From contig JAPFCT010000171.1 in assembly GCA_026169575.1 (NCBI GenBank), positions 1 through 23,767 of the forward strand: a DNA stretch of 23,767 bases, written 5' to 3'. The translations under genes and the position numbers were made by a program. The notes beneath the pieces are model-generated. The model saw only the letters and a list, made by a program, of their open reading frames with translations. It was not told the origin of the DNA and did not search any database. This document shows positions 7,510-15,521 of this stretch, one piece after another. Each line of letters starts with the position of its first letter. Within the stretch, counting starts at the first letter, position 1. The stretch is from Faecalimonas sp. Lineage in GTDB: Bacteria; Bacillota_A; Clostridia; Lachnospirales; Lachnospiraceae.

Positions 7510-8334
7510 CTAAAATATCCACAGATGAAACGGCACATATCTTCCGATCACAACGACGATGACAAGATAGACTGCCATCACCGCATAAGACAAGTAGTCC
7601 CTGGAATGATATACAAGTGGTTTCATCTTCGTTCTTCCGTCTCCTCCGCGGTAACATCTCGCCTCCATCGCCATCGCAAGGTCATTGGCGCGGCGGAACG
7701 CAGAGACAAACAGCGGTACAAGGATCGGAATCATATTCTTTGCTTTCTGGATAATGTTTCCACTCTCCAGATCTGCCCCTCTTGCGATCTGCGCTTTCAT
7801 GATCTTATCGGTCTCTTCTAATAAAATCGGGATAAAGCGAAGCGCGATCGACATCATCATCGCAATCTCATGTACCGGAACATGGATCTTGTTCAGCGGT
7901 CTTAACAGCTTCTCAATCCCGTCTGTCAGCGCATTCGGTGTCGTTGTCAGTGTCATGATCGTAGAACCCGCGATCAGAAATACAAGGCGGATCGCCATAA
8001 ATACCGCTGTGCGAAGCCCTCCTTCTGTGATTTTAAAAATCCAGACTTTGACTAACACATCGCCTTCATTGGTCAAAAATAAGTTAAAGAGCACCGTGAT
8101 CATCAAAAGCATCACAACCGGCTTTAACCCTTTTACAATAAATTTGACCGGGACCTTTGACAGCCAGATCACTCCGGCAAGAAAGCACCCTGCGATCACG
8201 TACCCAAGCACACTTTTAAATAGAAATAACGAAATCAGATACAGCAGTGTGCAGGAGATCTTTACTCTCGGATCCAGACGGTGCAGCACACTGTCCGCCG
8301 GATAATATTGTCCTATTGTAATATCTCGAATCAT
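7510..8334 (-). CDS. ecfT: Energy-coupling factor transporter transmembrane protein EcfT
   Basis: EcfT is the membrane scaffold that couples the two EcfA ATPases to exchangeable substrate-binding S components for vitamins and metals. The 274-residue protein has hydrophobic helices at about 27-58, 66-88, 107-131 and 250-268. The two Ala-Arg-Gly-type coupling motifs are ARG at 184-186 in QIARGADLESG and ARCYRG at 225-230; they dock in the ATPase grooves. Its start overlaps the end of ecfA2 by four bases (ATGA), indicating translational coupling. No S component is encoded nearby, so this is a shared group II core module. Confidence 0.95.
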   Translation of the reverse strand: MIRDITIGQYYPADSVLHRLDPRVKISCTLLYLISLFLFKSVLGYVIAGCFLAGVIWLSKVPVKFIVKGLKPVVMLLMITVLFNLFLTNEGDVLVKVWIFKITEGGLRTAVFMAIRLVFLIAGSTIMTLTTTPNALTDGIEKLLRPLNKIHVPVHEIAMMMSIALRFIPILLEETDKIMKAQIARGADLESGNIIQKAKNMIPILVPLFVSAFRRANDLAMAMEARCYRGGDGRTKMKPLVYHSRDYLSYAVMAVYLVIVVVIGRYVPFHLWIF

Positions 8335-9224
8335 CTTCTCACCTGCCCATCTCTGCCTTCTGTTTCTCTCTGTCTCTCTCTGGATACCACACGCAGGATC
8401 TCCTCTGCGGCTTCCTCCACCGTTGTCGCGTCAGACGATACCGGAATGCCATGCTCTCTTAAAGAATTCATAATATAAGTCACCTGCGGCGCCGCAAGTC
8501 CTACTTCTTCCAGCTCTCTGTAATGTGCAAACACTTCCCGGGGAGTGCCGTCATACATCTTCTCCCCGCGGTTCATCACAATGATCCGCTCCACATATTT
8601 TGCAATGTCTTCCATACTGTGGGAGACAAGGATCACCGTCATATCCTGCTTCTCATGGAGCAGCGCGATCTGATCTAAGATCTCATCTCTCCCTTTCGGA
8701 TCCAGCCCTGCCGTCGGCTCATCCAGCACGAGTACCTGCGGATGCATCGCAAGCACTCCCGCGATCGCAACTCTCCGCTTCTGTCCGCCGGACAGATCAA
8801 ACGGAGATACTTCGTACAGTTCTTCCGGAAATCCGACAAGCTTTAGCGCCTCTCTTGCCCGCTCCTTACATGCTTCCGGGGATAAGCCCTGGTTTTTTGG
8901 GCCAAAGCAGACATCCGTGATCACATCGGTCTCAAATAGCTGATGCTCCGGATACTGGAACACAAGCCCGACCTGACTTCGCAGTTTCCGAAGATCATAC
9001 TGATCCGCGTAAATATTTTCCCCGTTGTACTTCAGCACACCGTCAGTCGCCTTGATCAGTCCGTTGAAATGCTGGATCAGTGTGGACTTCCCGGAACCGG
9101 TATGTCCGATGATCCCTACAAACTGTCCGTGTGGGATTTCTAAATTAATATCTTTCAGCGCCTTTTTTTCATAGGCAGTTCCTTCACTGTACGTATAACT
9201 GATATGTTCTAATGTAATTGACAT
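8331..9224 (-). CDS. ecfA2: Energy-coupling factor transporter ATPase EcfA2
   Basis: This is the second ATPase of the ECF core. The 297-residue ABC protein has Walker [10 protein letters not shown] at 40-48, Q-loop Q90 in [11 protein letters not shown], signature LSGGQKRR at 144-151 and Walker B VLVLDEP at 164-170. The tyrosine-containing Q-loop (FQYPEHQLF) distinguishes EcfA2 from its partner, whose Q-loop is FQNPDNQ. The gene overlaps ecfA1 by 16 bases and ecfT by 4. The C-terminal region after about residue 245 is the usual ECF-ATPase extension, ending in a highly charged tail. Confidence 0.95.
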   Translation of the reverse strand: MSITLEHISYTYSEGTAYEKKALKDINLEIPHGQFVGIIGHTGSGKSTLIQHFNGLIKATDGVLKYNGENIYADQYDLRKLRSQVGLVFQYPEHQLFETDVITDVCFGPKNQGLSPEACKERAREALKLVGFPEELYEVSPFDLSGGQKRRVAIAGVLAMHPQVLVLDEPTAGLDPKGRDEILDQIALLHEKQDMTVILVSHSMEDIAKYVERIIVMNRGEKMYDGTPREVFAHYRELEEVGLAAPQVTYIMNSLREHGIPVSSDATTVEEAAEEILRVVSRERQRETEGRDGQVRR

Positions 9225-10060
9225 AATTCTCTCACCAATTCCTCTGTCTTTAAAATGCCGTCCGGAAGCGGCAGCCCTCTCTGCTGTAATTCATAGGCAA
9301 GCAATGTGACCTGCGGCACATCCAGCCGGTATTTCTTCAGTTCCTCCACCCGGGAGAAGATCTCCCTCGGGGTTCCTTCCATCACGACATTTCCCTGATC
9401 CATCACGATCACACGGTCCGCATCGACCACTTCTTCCATATAGTGGGTGATCAGGATCACGGTCACTTTCTCCCGGCGCCTGAGTTCCTCCACCGCGCGA
9501 AGTACTTCTTTGCGCCCATTAGGATCAAGCATCGCTGTCGGCTCATCCAGCACGATGCATTTCGGCTCCATCGCCACAACGCCTGCGATCGCGACGCGCT
9601 GTTTCTGTCCGCCCGATAATTTATTCGGAGAATGATGACGGTACTCGATCATCCCGACTGCCTCAAGGCTCTTCTCGACACGCTTCCAGATCTCCTCTGT
9701 CGGCACCCCGAGATTCTCCGGGCCAAATCCGACATCCTCCTCCACAACCGTCCCGATGATCTGATTGTCCGGATTCTGAAATACCATCCCGGCTGACTGT
9801 CTGACATCCCACAGATTGTCCGGCTCCTTCGTATCTCTTCCATTTACCCACATCGTCCCCTCTGTCGGTGTCAGGATCGCATTCATATGCTTTGCCAGTG
9901 TAGATTTCCCGGAACCATTGTGACCGAGGATCGCAACAAACTCTCCCGGCTCCACATGGACATCGACTGCGTTGATCGCCCGGTGGCTTCCGATTATATT
10001 TCCTTCTTCGTCTCTCTTCTCATATTCATATACAAGTTTCTCTGTCTCAATCATTCGCAT
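9209..10060 (-). CDS. ecfA1: Energy-coupling factor transporter ATPase EcfA1
   Basis: This is the first ATPase of the ECF vitamin-transport core. With the start at ATG 10060 the protein has 283 residues: Walker [10 protein letters not shown] at 46-54, Q95 in [11 protein letters not shown], signature LSGGQKQR at 148-155 and Walker [13 protein letters not shown] near 169-180. I chose 10060 because GAGGA lies at good spacing and the promoter at 10103-10131 places the transcript start near 10096. The alternative ATG at 10084 would leave almost no leader. The gene is normally preceded by rplQ in Firmicutes; here a terminator and a cyclophilin gene stand upstream instead. Confidence 0.94.
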   Translation of the reverse strand: MRMIETEKLVYEYEKRDEEGNIIGSHRAINAVDVHVEPGEFVAILGHNGSGKSTLAKHMNAILTPTEGTMWVNGRDTKEPDNLWDVRQSAGMVFQNPDNQIIGTVVEEDVGFGPENLGVPTEEIWKRVEKSLEAVGMIEYRHHSPNKLSGGQKQRVAIAGVVAMEPKCIVLDEPTAMLDPNGRKEVLRAVEELRRREKVTVILITHYMEEVVDADRVIVMDQGNVVMEGTPREIFSRVEELKKYRLDVPQVTLLAYELQQRGLPLPDGILKTEELVRELCQLH

Positions 10061-10102
10061 GGCTGTTCCTCGCTTTCTACTCATTGTTGCCAGCTGCCTT
10101 TT

Positions 10103-10131
10103 ATTGTACTGGAAGCGAAGTCGTATTGCAA
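10103..10131 (-). promoter_or_regulatory. Promoter of the ecfA1-ecfA2-ecfT-truA operon
   Basis: On the minus strand TTGCAA (10126-10131) and TACAAT (10103-10108) are spaced by 17 bases. The -35 hexamer begins only a few bases after the T run of the upstream cyclophilin terminator. Confidence 0.65.
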
Positions 10132-10134
10132 GAG

Positions 10135-10170
10135 AAAAAGCTGCCCGCCAGTTGTCTGGCTTGCAGCTCT
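10135..10170 (-). terminator. Intrinsic terminator after the cyclophilin gene
   Basis: Arms at 10137-10151 and 10156-10170 pair as GCTGC/GCAGC and GCCAG/CTGGC around a 2x2 internal mismatch, with a TTGT-type four-base loop. On the minus strand the stem runs into TTTTT (10135-10139). Confidence 0.75.
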
Positions 10171-10194
10171 TTGTCTCATTTTGAAAAATAGTTC

Positions 10195-10713
10195 TTATCT
10201 TTTTCCCGGTTCCGGATACGCTGTTCCCATTGTATCTACCGTCACTTTTTTCATTCTCTGTGTCTCTAACGGGCGGTCACTGTAATCTGTCGCTGTCTCT
10301 GCAATCTTATTGACAACGTCCATTCCCTCTGTCACCTTTCCGAATGCAGCGTAAGATCCGTCCAGGTGCGGGGAAGTCTCATGCATGATAAAGAACTGTG
10401 ATCCTGCAGAATCCGGATGCATTGCTCTTGCCATAGAGAGCACTCCCGGCTCATGCTTTAAGTTATTTGTAAATCCATTCTGTTTGAACTCTCCCTTGAT
10501 CTGGTATCCCGGGCCGCCCATTCCGGTTCCGTCCGGGCATCCTCCCTGGATCATGAATCCACGGATCACTCTGTGGAAGATCAGTCCGTCATAGAATCCT
10601 TTCTGTACTAAAGAAATAAAGTTATTCACTGTATTCGGTGCGATCTCCGGGTATAATTCTGCCTTGATCACATCTCCGTTTTCCATCTCAAATGTTACGA
10701 TTGGATTTGCCAT
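10195..10713 (-). CDS. Peptidyl-prolyl cis-trans isomerase, cyclophilin type
   Basis: This 172-residue cytoplasmic cyclophilin catalyses proline isomerisation in folding proteins. The catalytic arginine is R48 in [14 protein letters not shown] (residues 45-58), and the pocket residues follow in SQFFIM at 105-110 and [10 protein letters not shown] at 118-127. The start at ATG 10713 is fixed by GAGGAG eight bases upstream; the open frame extends further but has no coding signal there. There is no signal peptide or lipobox. It has its own promoter at 10784-10812 and terminator at 10135-10170. A small GCCGG/CCGGC hairpin (10740-10754) lies in its leader. Confidence 0.94.
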   Translation of the reverse strand: MANPIVTFEMENGDVIKAELYPEIAPNTVNNFISLVQKGFYDGLIFHRVIRGFMIQGGCPDGTGMGGPGYQIKGEFKQNGFTNNLKHEPGVLSMARAMHPDSAGSQFFIMHETSPHLDGSYAAFGKVTEGMDVVNKIAETATDYSDRPLETQRMKKVTVDTMGTAYPEPGKR

Positions 10714-10783
10714 AATCTGTCTCCTCTTTTCTCTGATTCTTGCCGGTTTTTCCGGCTTTCCAGTCTTGTTCTGACTCTTCTTT

Positions 10784-10812
10784 ATTGTAGCGAATTCTTC
10801 TGCGCACGTAAA
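10784..10812 (-). promoter_or_regulatory. Promoter of the cyclophilin gene
   Basis: On the minus strand TTTACG (10807-10812) and TACAAT (10784-10789) are 17 bases apart. It faces away from the hyd promoter; the direct repeats at 10825-10904 lie between the two. Confidence 0.5.
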
Positions 10813-10824
10813 GCCCTTTTCGCA

Positions 10825-10904
10825 CAAGTTCAACAAACATTAGCCTTTGACAAGTTCATCCGGCATTAAAATTTTATGCAACTTCGTCAAACATTAAACT
10901 TTTA
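10825..10904 (+). repeat. Three imperfect 26-28 bp tandem direct repeats upstream of the hyd promoter
   Basis: Units begin at 10825, 10851 and 10879. Each starts CAAGTTC or CAACTTC and contains CATTA followed by a TTT-rich end. Units 1 and 3 agree at about 20 of 26 positions, units 2 and 3 at about 21 of 27. The third unit ends directly against the -35 hexamer of the hyd promoter (10905). The arrangement suggests an array of regulator binding sites. I do not recognise the motif as a Rex, CcpA, Fur or Fnr site. Confidence 0.65.
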
Positions 10905-10933
10905 TTGCTGTCCGCCCTCTGCCATGTTATACT
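10905..10933 (+). promoter_or_regulatory. hyd maturation operon promoter, extended -10
   Basis: TTGCTG (10905-10910) and TATACT (10928-10933) are spaced by 17 bases, and TG stands one base before the -10 (10925-10926), giving an extended -10 element. Transcription would start near 10940, about 245 bases ahead of the first gene. Confidence 0.7.
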
Positions 10934-10939
10934 GGAAAA

Positions 10940-11086
10940 AACGTACTGATCATAAAGGAATTCCTGAGTGAAAAGGCGAGGCGTATTGTAACATGAATAC
11001 TGGTGTACGGGATGATTCTGCGAAATAAGCATCTTCCGGTACACCGGACGCTCATCAGACTCTGCCCTCCCGCAGAGTCTTTTTTT
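10940..11086 (+). ncRNA. Structured leader RNA of the hyd operon, candidate riboswitch or attenuator
   Basis: The stretch between the promoter and a strong terminator folds by eye into a three-way junction. The closing helix is TGAGTG (10965-10970) with CGCTCA (11049-11054), extended by CTGA (10946-10949) with TCAG (11055-11058) across a 15-base bulge. Hairpin two is GTATT/AATAC (10983-10987, 10996-11000). Hairpin three is GGTGTAC/GTACACC (11002-11008, 11039-11045), with an inner GATG/CATC. The single-stranded segment at 10971-10982 is purine-rich (GAAAAGGCGAGG from 10970). The closing helix shares two bases with the terminator at 11057. I cannot fit it to the glycine, FMN, TPP, SAM, cobalamin, THF, NiCo or T-box consensus from memory. 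It could be a riboswitch, a protein-binding leader, or a free small RNA ending at 11086. Confidence 0.5.
11057..11086 (+). terminator. Intrinsic terminator upstream of the hyd genes
   Basis: AGACTCTGC (11057-11065) pairs perfectly with GCAGAGTCT (11072-11080) around a six-base loop and runs into seven T residues. It sits after the hyd promoter and before the first hyd gene, so it must be read through, or bypassed by an unseen promoter, for the operon to be expressed. I find no good promoter at 11087-11185. Confidence 0.85.
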
Positions 11087-11185
11087 CGTAAAATACCTCT
11101 GATTTCTGCTGCCAGATTTCTGTCGCATTTTTTCTCAGCAATTCCCATATGACACACTTTAACAGGAAAATCAAAGGAGGTTTCT

Positions 11186-11455
11186 ATGGAACAAACACCT
11201 ACCAGAATCGCTCTGATCGGCATCGTTGTGGAAAACAGCGACTCTGTCGAACAGTTCAACAGCCTGCTCAGCCAGTATGGAAGCTATATCATCGGGAGAA
11301 TGGGGATCCCCTACCGGGAGAAAAATCTCTCAATCATCAGTATCGCCATGGATGCGCCCAATAACGTGATCAGCGCCTTATCCGGAAAGATCGGAATGCT
11401 TCCCGGTATTTCCAGCAAGACGATCTACGCAAAGACAACTTCCCCGGAATCTTAA
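11186..11455 (+). CDS. TM1266-family putative regulator of the iron-only hydrogenase system
   Basis: The 89-residue protein resembles the TM1266 family (iron-only hydrogenase system putative regulator), small ACT/NikR-C-like alpha-beta proteins encoded with hydEFG. It begins RIALIGIVVENSDSVEQFN, followed by YIIGRMGIPYREKNLSIISIAMD, and ends with the LSGKIGMLPGISSKTIYAK pattern typical of the family. It has no DNA-binding helix of its own, so any regulatory role would be through ligand or protein contact; this is not established. AAAGGAGG stands just ahead of the ATG. It is the first gene of the operon, 17 bases before hydE. Confidence 0.88.
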   Translation: MEQTPTRIALIGIVVENSDSVEQFNSLLSQYGSYIIGRMGIPYREKNLSIISIAMDAPNNVISALSGKIGMLPGISSKTIYAKTTSPES

Positions 11456-11472
11456 GAAAGGCGCCATGACTT

Positions 11473-12549
11473 ATGAACAAAATATCCGAACAGACTTTGA
11501 TCACCTTGATCGACCAGCTGCGGGACACCCATCTTCTCTCAAAAGAAGAATGGACATTCCTGATTGAAAACCGCACCCGGGATGTGAGCGAATACTTGTT
11601 TGCGCAGGCGCGCGAGGTCAGGCACCGGCATTACGGACATGACGTGTATATCCGCGGACTGATTGAATTTACAAATTATTGCAAAAACGACTGCATCTAC
11701 TGCGGGATCCGCAAAAGCAATCCGAATGTATGCCGTTACCGGCTGCGCGAAGAAGACATCTTAAACTGCTGCCGCACCGGATATGAACTGGGCTTTCGCA
11801 CCTTTGTCCTTCAGGGCGGGGAAGACGGCTGGTTTACCGATCAAAAAATTGTCTCGCTGATCGAGAAGATCAAATCAGACTTTCCGGACTGTGCCATCAC
11901 ACTGTCCATCGGCGAGAAAGAACGGGCAAGCTACCAGGCATTTTTCGATGCCGGGGCAGACCGTTATCTGCTGCGACACGAAACCTATAATTCTGCCCAC
12001 TATGGAAAACTGCACCCGGCGTCACTGACCGCCGCCCACCGGCAGCGCTGTCTGTATGATCTGAAGGAGATCGGCTACCAGACCGGAACCGGATTTATGG
12101 TCGGCTCTCCTTACCAGACCGCTGGACATCTCGCGGAAGATATGCTGTTTATCCAGAAACTGAATCCACATATGGTCGGGATCGGACCGTTTATCCCGCA
12201 CCACGATACCCCATTTGCCGCACAGCCTGCCGGTACGCTGGAACTGACCTTATTTATGCTCGGACTTCTGCGGCTGATGATCCCAAAGCTTCTGCTGCCT
12301 TCGACAACCGCGCTTGGGACGATCGATCCAAACGGGAGAGAACTCGGTATTCTTGCCGGGGCAAATGTCGTCATGCCAAACCTTTCTCCGACCGATGTGC
12401 GAAAAGACTATGCACTGTACGACAACAAGATCTGCACCGGAGATGAAGCCGCCGAATGCCGGCACTGTATGGAGCGGCGGATGGAGAAGATTGGCTACCA
12501 CATCGTTGTGGCACGCGGAGATTCTCTGAACACAGAAAGCACTGTTTAA
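11473..12549 (+). CDS. hydE: [FeFe] hydrogenase H-cluster radical SAM maturase HydE
   Basis: HydE acts with HydG and HydF to build the 2Fe subcluster of the [FeFe]-hydrogenase active site and is linked to formation of the dithiomethylamine bridge. The 358-residue protein has the radical SAM cluster motif C70xxxC74xxC77 in TNYCKNDCIYCGIR, then FRTFVLQGGEDGWF for SAM binding and the RHETYN and GFMVGSPYQT segments of the HydE/BioB-like barrel. A CRHC pair lies near the C-terminus. The start at 11473 follows AAGAAAGG. Its neighbours are the TM1266-like gene and hydG, 84 bases on. Confidence 0.95.
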   Translation: MNKISEQTLITLIDQLRDTHLLSKEEWTFLIENRTRDVSEYLFAQAREVRHRHYGHDVYIRGLIEFTNYCKNDCIYCGIRKSNPNVCRYRLREEDILNCCRTGYELGFRTFVLQGGEDGWFTDQKIVSLIEKIKSDFPDCAITLSIGEKERASYQAFFDAGADRYLLRHETYNSAHYGKLHPASLTAAHRQRCLYDLKEIGYQTGTGFMVGSPYQTAGHLAEDMLFIQKLNPHMVGIGPFIPHHDTPFAAQPAGTLELTLFMLGLLRLMIPKLLLPSTTALGTIDPNGRELGILAGANVVMPNLSPTDVRKDYALYDNKICTGDEAAECRHCMERRMEKIGYHIVVARGDSLNTESTV

Positions 12550-12633
12550 AAAGCATCACAGGAACCTATACCAATACCGGCATACTCACATATCTGCACG
12601 ATCATATTCAAATATAAGAGGAGGAATACTACT

Positions 12634-14055
12634 ATGTACAATGTCAGCTCAAAAAATCCAGAGGAATTTATCAACCATGAGGAAATTTTGGAAACACTTG
12701 CCTATGCAGAGGCAAACAGACATAACGCGGAGCTGATCGATCAGATCATCGCAAAAGCAAAAGAACGAAAAGGACTTTCCCACCGGGAGGCAGCCGTTCT
12801 CCTTGACTGTGATATCAAGGAGAAAAATGAAGAGATCTATGCGCTTGCAGAACAGATCAAAAAAGATTTCTACGGAAACCGGATCGTCATGTTTGCGCCG
12901 CTCTATCTGTCCAACTACTGTGTCAACGGCTGCACCTACTGTCCGTACCATTTAAAGAACAAGCATATCGCACGAAAGAAACTGACGCAGGAAGAAGTCC
13001 GTCAGGAGGTGATCGCGCTCCAGGATCTCGGTCACAAACGTCTGGCGCTGGAAGCCGGGGAAGATCCGGTCAACAATCCGATCGAATACATTCTGGAATG
13101 TATCGATACCATCTACAGCATCAAACATAAAAACGGAGAAATCCGCCGTGTCAATGTCAATATTGCGGCAACAACCGTGGAAAATTACCGGAAGTTGAAG
13201 GAAGCAGGAATCGGAACTTATATTTTATTCCAGGAAACCTACCATAAGAAAAGTTATCTGGAACTGCATCCGACCGGACCAAAGCACGACTACGACTATC
13301 ACACCACTGCGATGGACCGCGCAATGGAAGCAGGGATCGATGATGTCGGAATCGGTGTGCTGTTCGGCCTTGACAAATACCGCTACGAATTTGCCGGTCT
13401 GCTGATGCATGCAGAACATCTGGAAGCCGCATACGGCGTCGGTCCTCACACGATCAGTGTGCCGCGCTTATGTCCGGCAGACGATATCGACACCAATGAT
13501 TTTGACAACGGGATCAGCGATGATATTTTTGCAAAACTTGTGGCATGTATCCGCATCGCAGTCCCTTATACCGGCATGATCGTATCTACCCGCGAAAGTC
13601 AGAAATCCCGTGAGCGTGTCCTGCACCTCGGAATCTCCCAGATCAGCGGAGGCTCTAAGACAAGTGTGGGAGGCTACGCAGAACCGGAGCCGGAGGAAGA
13701 AAACTCTGCCCAGTTTGATCTCAGCGATACAAGATCGCTCGATGATATCGTCAAATGGCTGATGGAGATGGGCTACATCCCGAGCTTCTGTACTGCCTGC
13801 TACCGCGAAGGACGCACCGGCGACCGCTTCATGTCTCTGTGCAAATCCGGACAGATCCAGAACTGCTGCCAGCCAAATGCACTGATGACACTGAAAGAAT
13901 ATCTGACAGACTATGCTTCTCCCGAGACAAAAGAAGTCGGAGAAAAACTGATCTTAAAAGAACTGGAACAGATTCCGAATGAAAAAGTACGCGCGATCGT
14001 CATCGACCACCTGCGTGCGATCGAAGAAGAGAACAGAAGAGATTTCCGTTTCTAA
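12634..14055 (+). CDS. hydG: [FeFe] hydrogenase H-cluster radical SAM maturase HydG (tyrosine lyase)
   Basis: HydG cleaves tyrosine to p-cresol and dehydroglycine, yielding the CO and cyanide ligands delivered as an Fe-CO-CN synthon. The 473-residue protein carries the radical SAM motif C96xxxC100xxC103 in YCVNGCTYCPYH and the C-terminal auxiliary cluster motif CX2CX22C at C386, C389 and C412 (CTAC ... NCC). Both clusters are needed for CO and CN production, so the enzyme should be fully competent. It resembles ThiH, which lacks this C-terminal site. GAGGAGG-type spacing ahead of the ATG at 12634 supports the start. HydF follows after 43 bases. Confidence 0.96.
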   Translation: MYNVSSKNPEEFINHEEILETLAYAEANRHNAELIDQIIAKAKERKGLSHREAAVLLDCDIKEKNEEIYALAEQIKKDFYGNRIVMFAPLYLSNYCVNGCTYCPYHLKNKHIARKKLTQEEVRQEVIALQDLGHKRLALEAGEDPVNNPIEYILECIDTIYSIKHKNGEIRRVNVNIAATTVENYRKLKEAGIGTYILFQETYHKKSYLELHPTGPKHDYDYHTTAMDRAMEAGIDDVGIGVLFGLDKYRYEFAGLLMHAEHLEAAYGVGPHTISVPRLCPADDIDTNDFDNGISDDIFAKLVACIRIAVPYTGMIVSTRESQKSRERVLHLGISQISGGSKTSVGGYAEPEPEEENSAQFDLSDTRSLDDIVKWLMEMGYIPSFCTACYREGRTGDRFMSLCKSGQIQNCCQPNALMTLKEYLTDYASPETKEVGEKLILKELEQIPNEKVRAIVIDHLRAIEEENRRDFRF

Positions 14056-14098
14056 TGATACTTATGATTTTCTTATGATAGAAAGGACTGTAACTGAC

Positions 14099-15313
14099 AT
14101 GAGTTTAAACGCAACCCCTTCCTCCGACAGACTCCATATCGGGATCTTCGGGAAACGAAATGCAGGAAAATCCAGCCTGATCAATGCGCTGACCGGGCAG
14201 GATCTGGCGATCGTCTCCGATATCAAGGGGACAACGACCGATCCGGTATTAAAGTCGATGGAACTTCTTCCGCTCGGTCCCGTCGTGCTGATCGACACTC
14301 CCGGTCTTGACGATCACGGACCGCTCGGAGAACTGCGCGTGCAAAAGACCTACCAGATCTTAAACAAAACTGACATTGCCATCCTCGTTGTGGATGGCAC
14401 CGTCGGTATGACCGCGGAAGATTTCACCCTTCTGGAACAGATCCAGAAGAAAGCAATTCCTTCTGTCATCGTCTTCAATAAATGTGATCTCTGCTCCGCC
14501 GAGATTTCGCAGGAAGCACCGGATGGCATGGAACCGTTCCAAAAACAACATGTGATTTCTGTCAGCGCTGTCTCCGGATTTCAGATCCCTGCTCTGAAAG
14601 ATCTCATCGGCACACTCCAGCCAAAGGAAACAGCGAAGCTTCCGATCGTCAGCGATCTGCTCTCCCCGATGGATCTTGTGATCCTCGTGATCCCGCTCGA
14701 TACCTCTGCACCAAAAGGGAGGCTGATCCTCCCGCAGCAGCAGACGATCCGGGATATCCTGGATCATCACGGGCGTGTCCTCTGCGTGCAGGATACCGAA
14801 CTGCGCCGTACCTTAGAGGAACTGTCTGTCAGGCCACGGATGGTCATCACAGACAGTCAGGCATTTGCCCAGGTGGCCAGCCAGACTCCAAAAGAGATTC
14901 CTCTTACCTCCTTTTCAATCTTATTTGCAAGACACAAAGGAAATCTTTCCACCGTCGTAAACGGCGCCCGCACTCTGGATTCGATTTCTGATGGAGATAA
15001 GATCCTGATCTCAGAAGGCTGCACCCACCACCGCCAGTGCGAAGATATCGGCACAGTAAAGCTTCCGCGCCTGATCCGCAGCTACACTGACTGTGAACCG
15101 GAATTTCACTTTACAAGCGGCACCGAATTCCCGGCTGATCTGTCTTCGTACCGTCTGATCATCCACTGCGGCGGCTGTATGCTCAATGACCGTGAGATGA
15201 AATACCGTCTCGCCTGCGCCGAGGACCAGAATATCCCGATCACAAACTACGGGATCGCGATCGCACAGATGAAAGGCATCCTTGCCCGCAGTATCGAGCT
15301 GTTTGACAACTGA
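14099..15313 (+). CDS. hydF: [FeFe] hydrogenase maturation GTPase HydF
   Basis: HydF is the scaffold that receives the HydE/HydG product and loads the 2Fe unit into the hydrogenase. The 404-residue protein has an N-terminal Era/TrmE-like GTPase: GKRNAGKSS at 18-26, GTTTDP near 44-49, DTPG at 66-69 and NKCD at 127-130. The C-terminal 4Fe-4S site follows CxHx45HCxxC, with C308, H310, H356, C357 and C360. The ATG at 14099 is preceded by AAAGGA at a slightly long spacing; an in-frame ATG at 14075 is less well supported. It is the last gene of the operon, closed by the terminator at 15366-15422. Confidence 0.95.
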   Translation: MSLNATPSSDRLHIGIFGKRNAGKSSLINALTGQDLAIVSDIKGTTTDPVLKSMELLPLGPVVLIDTPGLDDHGPLGELRVQKTYQILNKTDIAILVVDGTVGMTAEDFTLLEQIQKKAIPSVIVFNKCDLCSAEISQEAPDGMEPFQKQHVISVSAVSGFQIPALKDLIGTLQPKETAKLPIVSDLLSPMDLVILVIPLDTSAPKGRLILPQQQTIRDILDHHGRVLCVQDTELRRTLEELSVRPRMVITDSQAFAQVASQTPKEIPLTSFSILFARHKGNLSTVVNGARTLDSISDGDKILISEGCTHHRQCEDIGTVKLPRLIRSYTDCEPEFHFTSGTEFPADLSSYRLIIHCGGCMLNDREMKYRLACAEDQNIPITNYGIAIAQMKGILARSIELFDN

Positions 15314-15365
15314 TAGATCCGGATATTGTCCGGCGCAGGATCCCGGATATACCGCACCGAAAAGA

Positions 15366-15422
15366 AAAAGGAAGAAACATCGTCGCCCCGCCCCTGAGGT
15401 TTCGTTGTTTCTTCCTTTTTTA
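15366..15422. terminator. Bidirectional terminator between hydF and the EIIC-like gene
   Basis: GGAAGAAACA (15371-15380) pairs with TGTTTCTTCC (15407-15416), flanked by AAAAA on the left and TTTTTT on the right. The stem therefore has a U tract in either direction and can end both hydF (+) and the convergent transporter transcript (-). Confidence 0.85.
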
Positions 15423-15521
15423 TGTCTGCATCTTTTTACTTCTTTATGCCACTTCTCTCCATATGTTTACGGATTCCAAAAAATAGACCTGCCTGTTCCT
15501 GCACAGCGCCCCCGGTGTCAC

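Noticed and set aside
7685..8305. 206-codon plus-strand frame
   Set aside because: Antisense shadow of ecfT with no start context or recognisable domain.
10847..10852. Perfect TTGACA upstream of the hyd operon
   Set aside because: No acceptable -10 lies 16-18 bases downstream; the hexamer spans the junction of repeat units 1 and 2. The TTGCTG/TATACT pair with extended -10 is better.
10825..10904. CRISPR-like array
   Set aside because: The three units are directly adjacent, with no unique spacers, and are imperfect; no cas genes are present.
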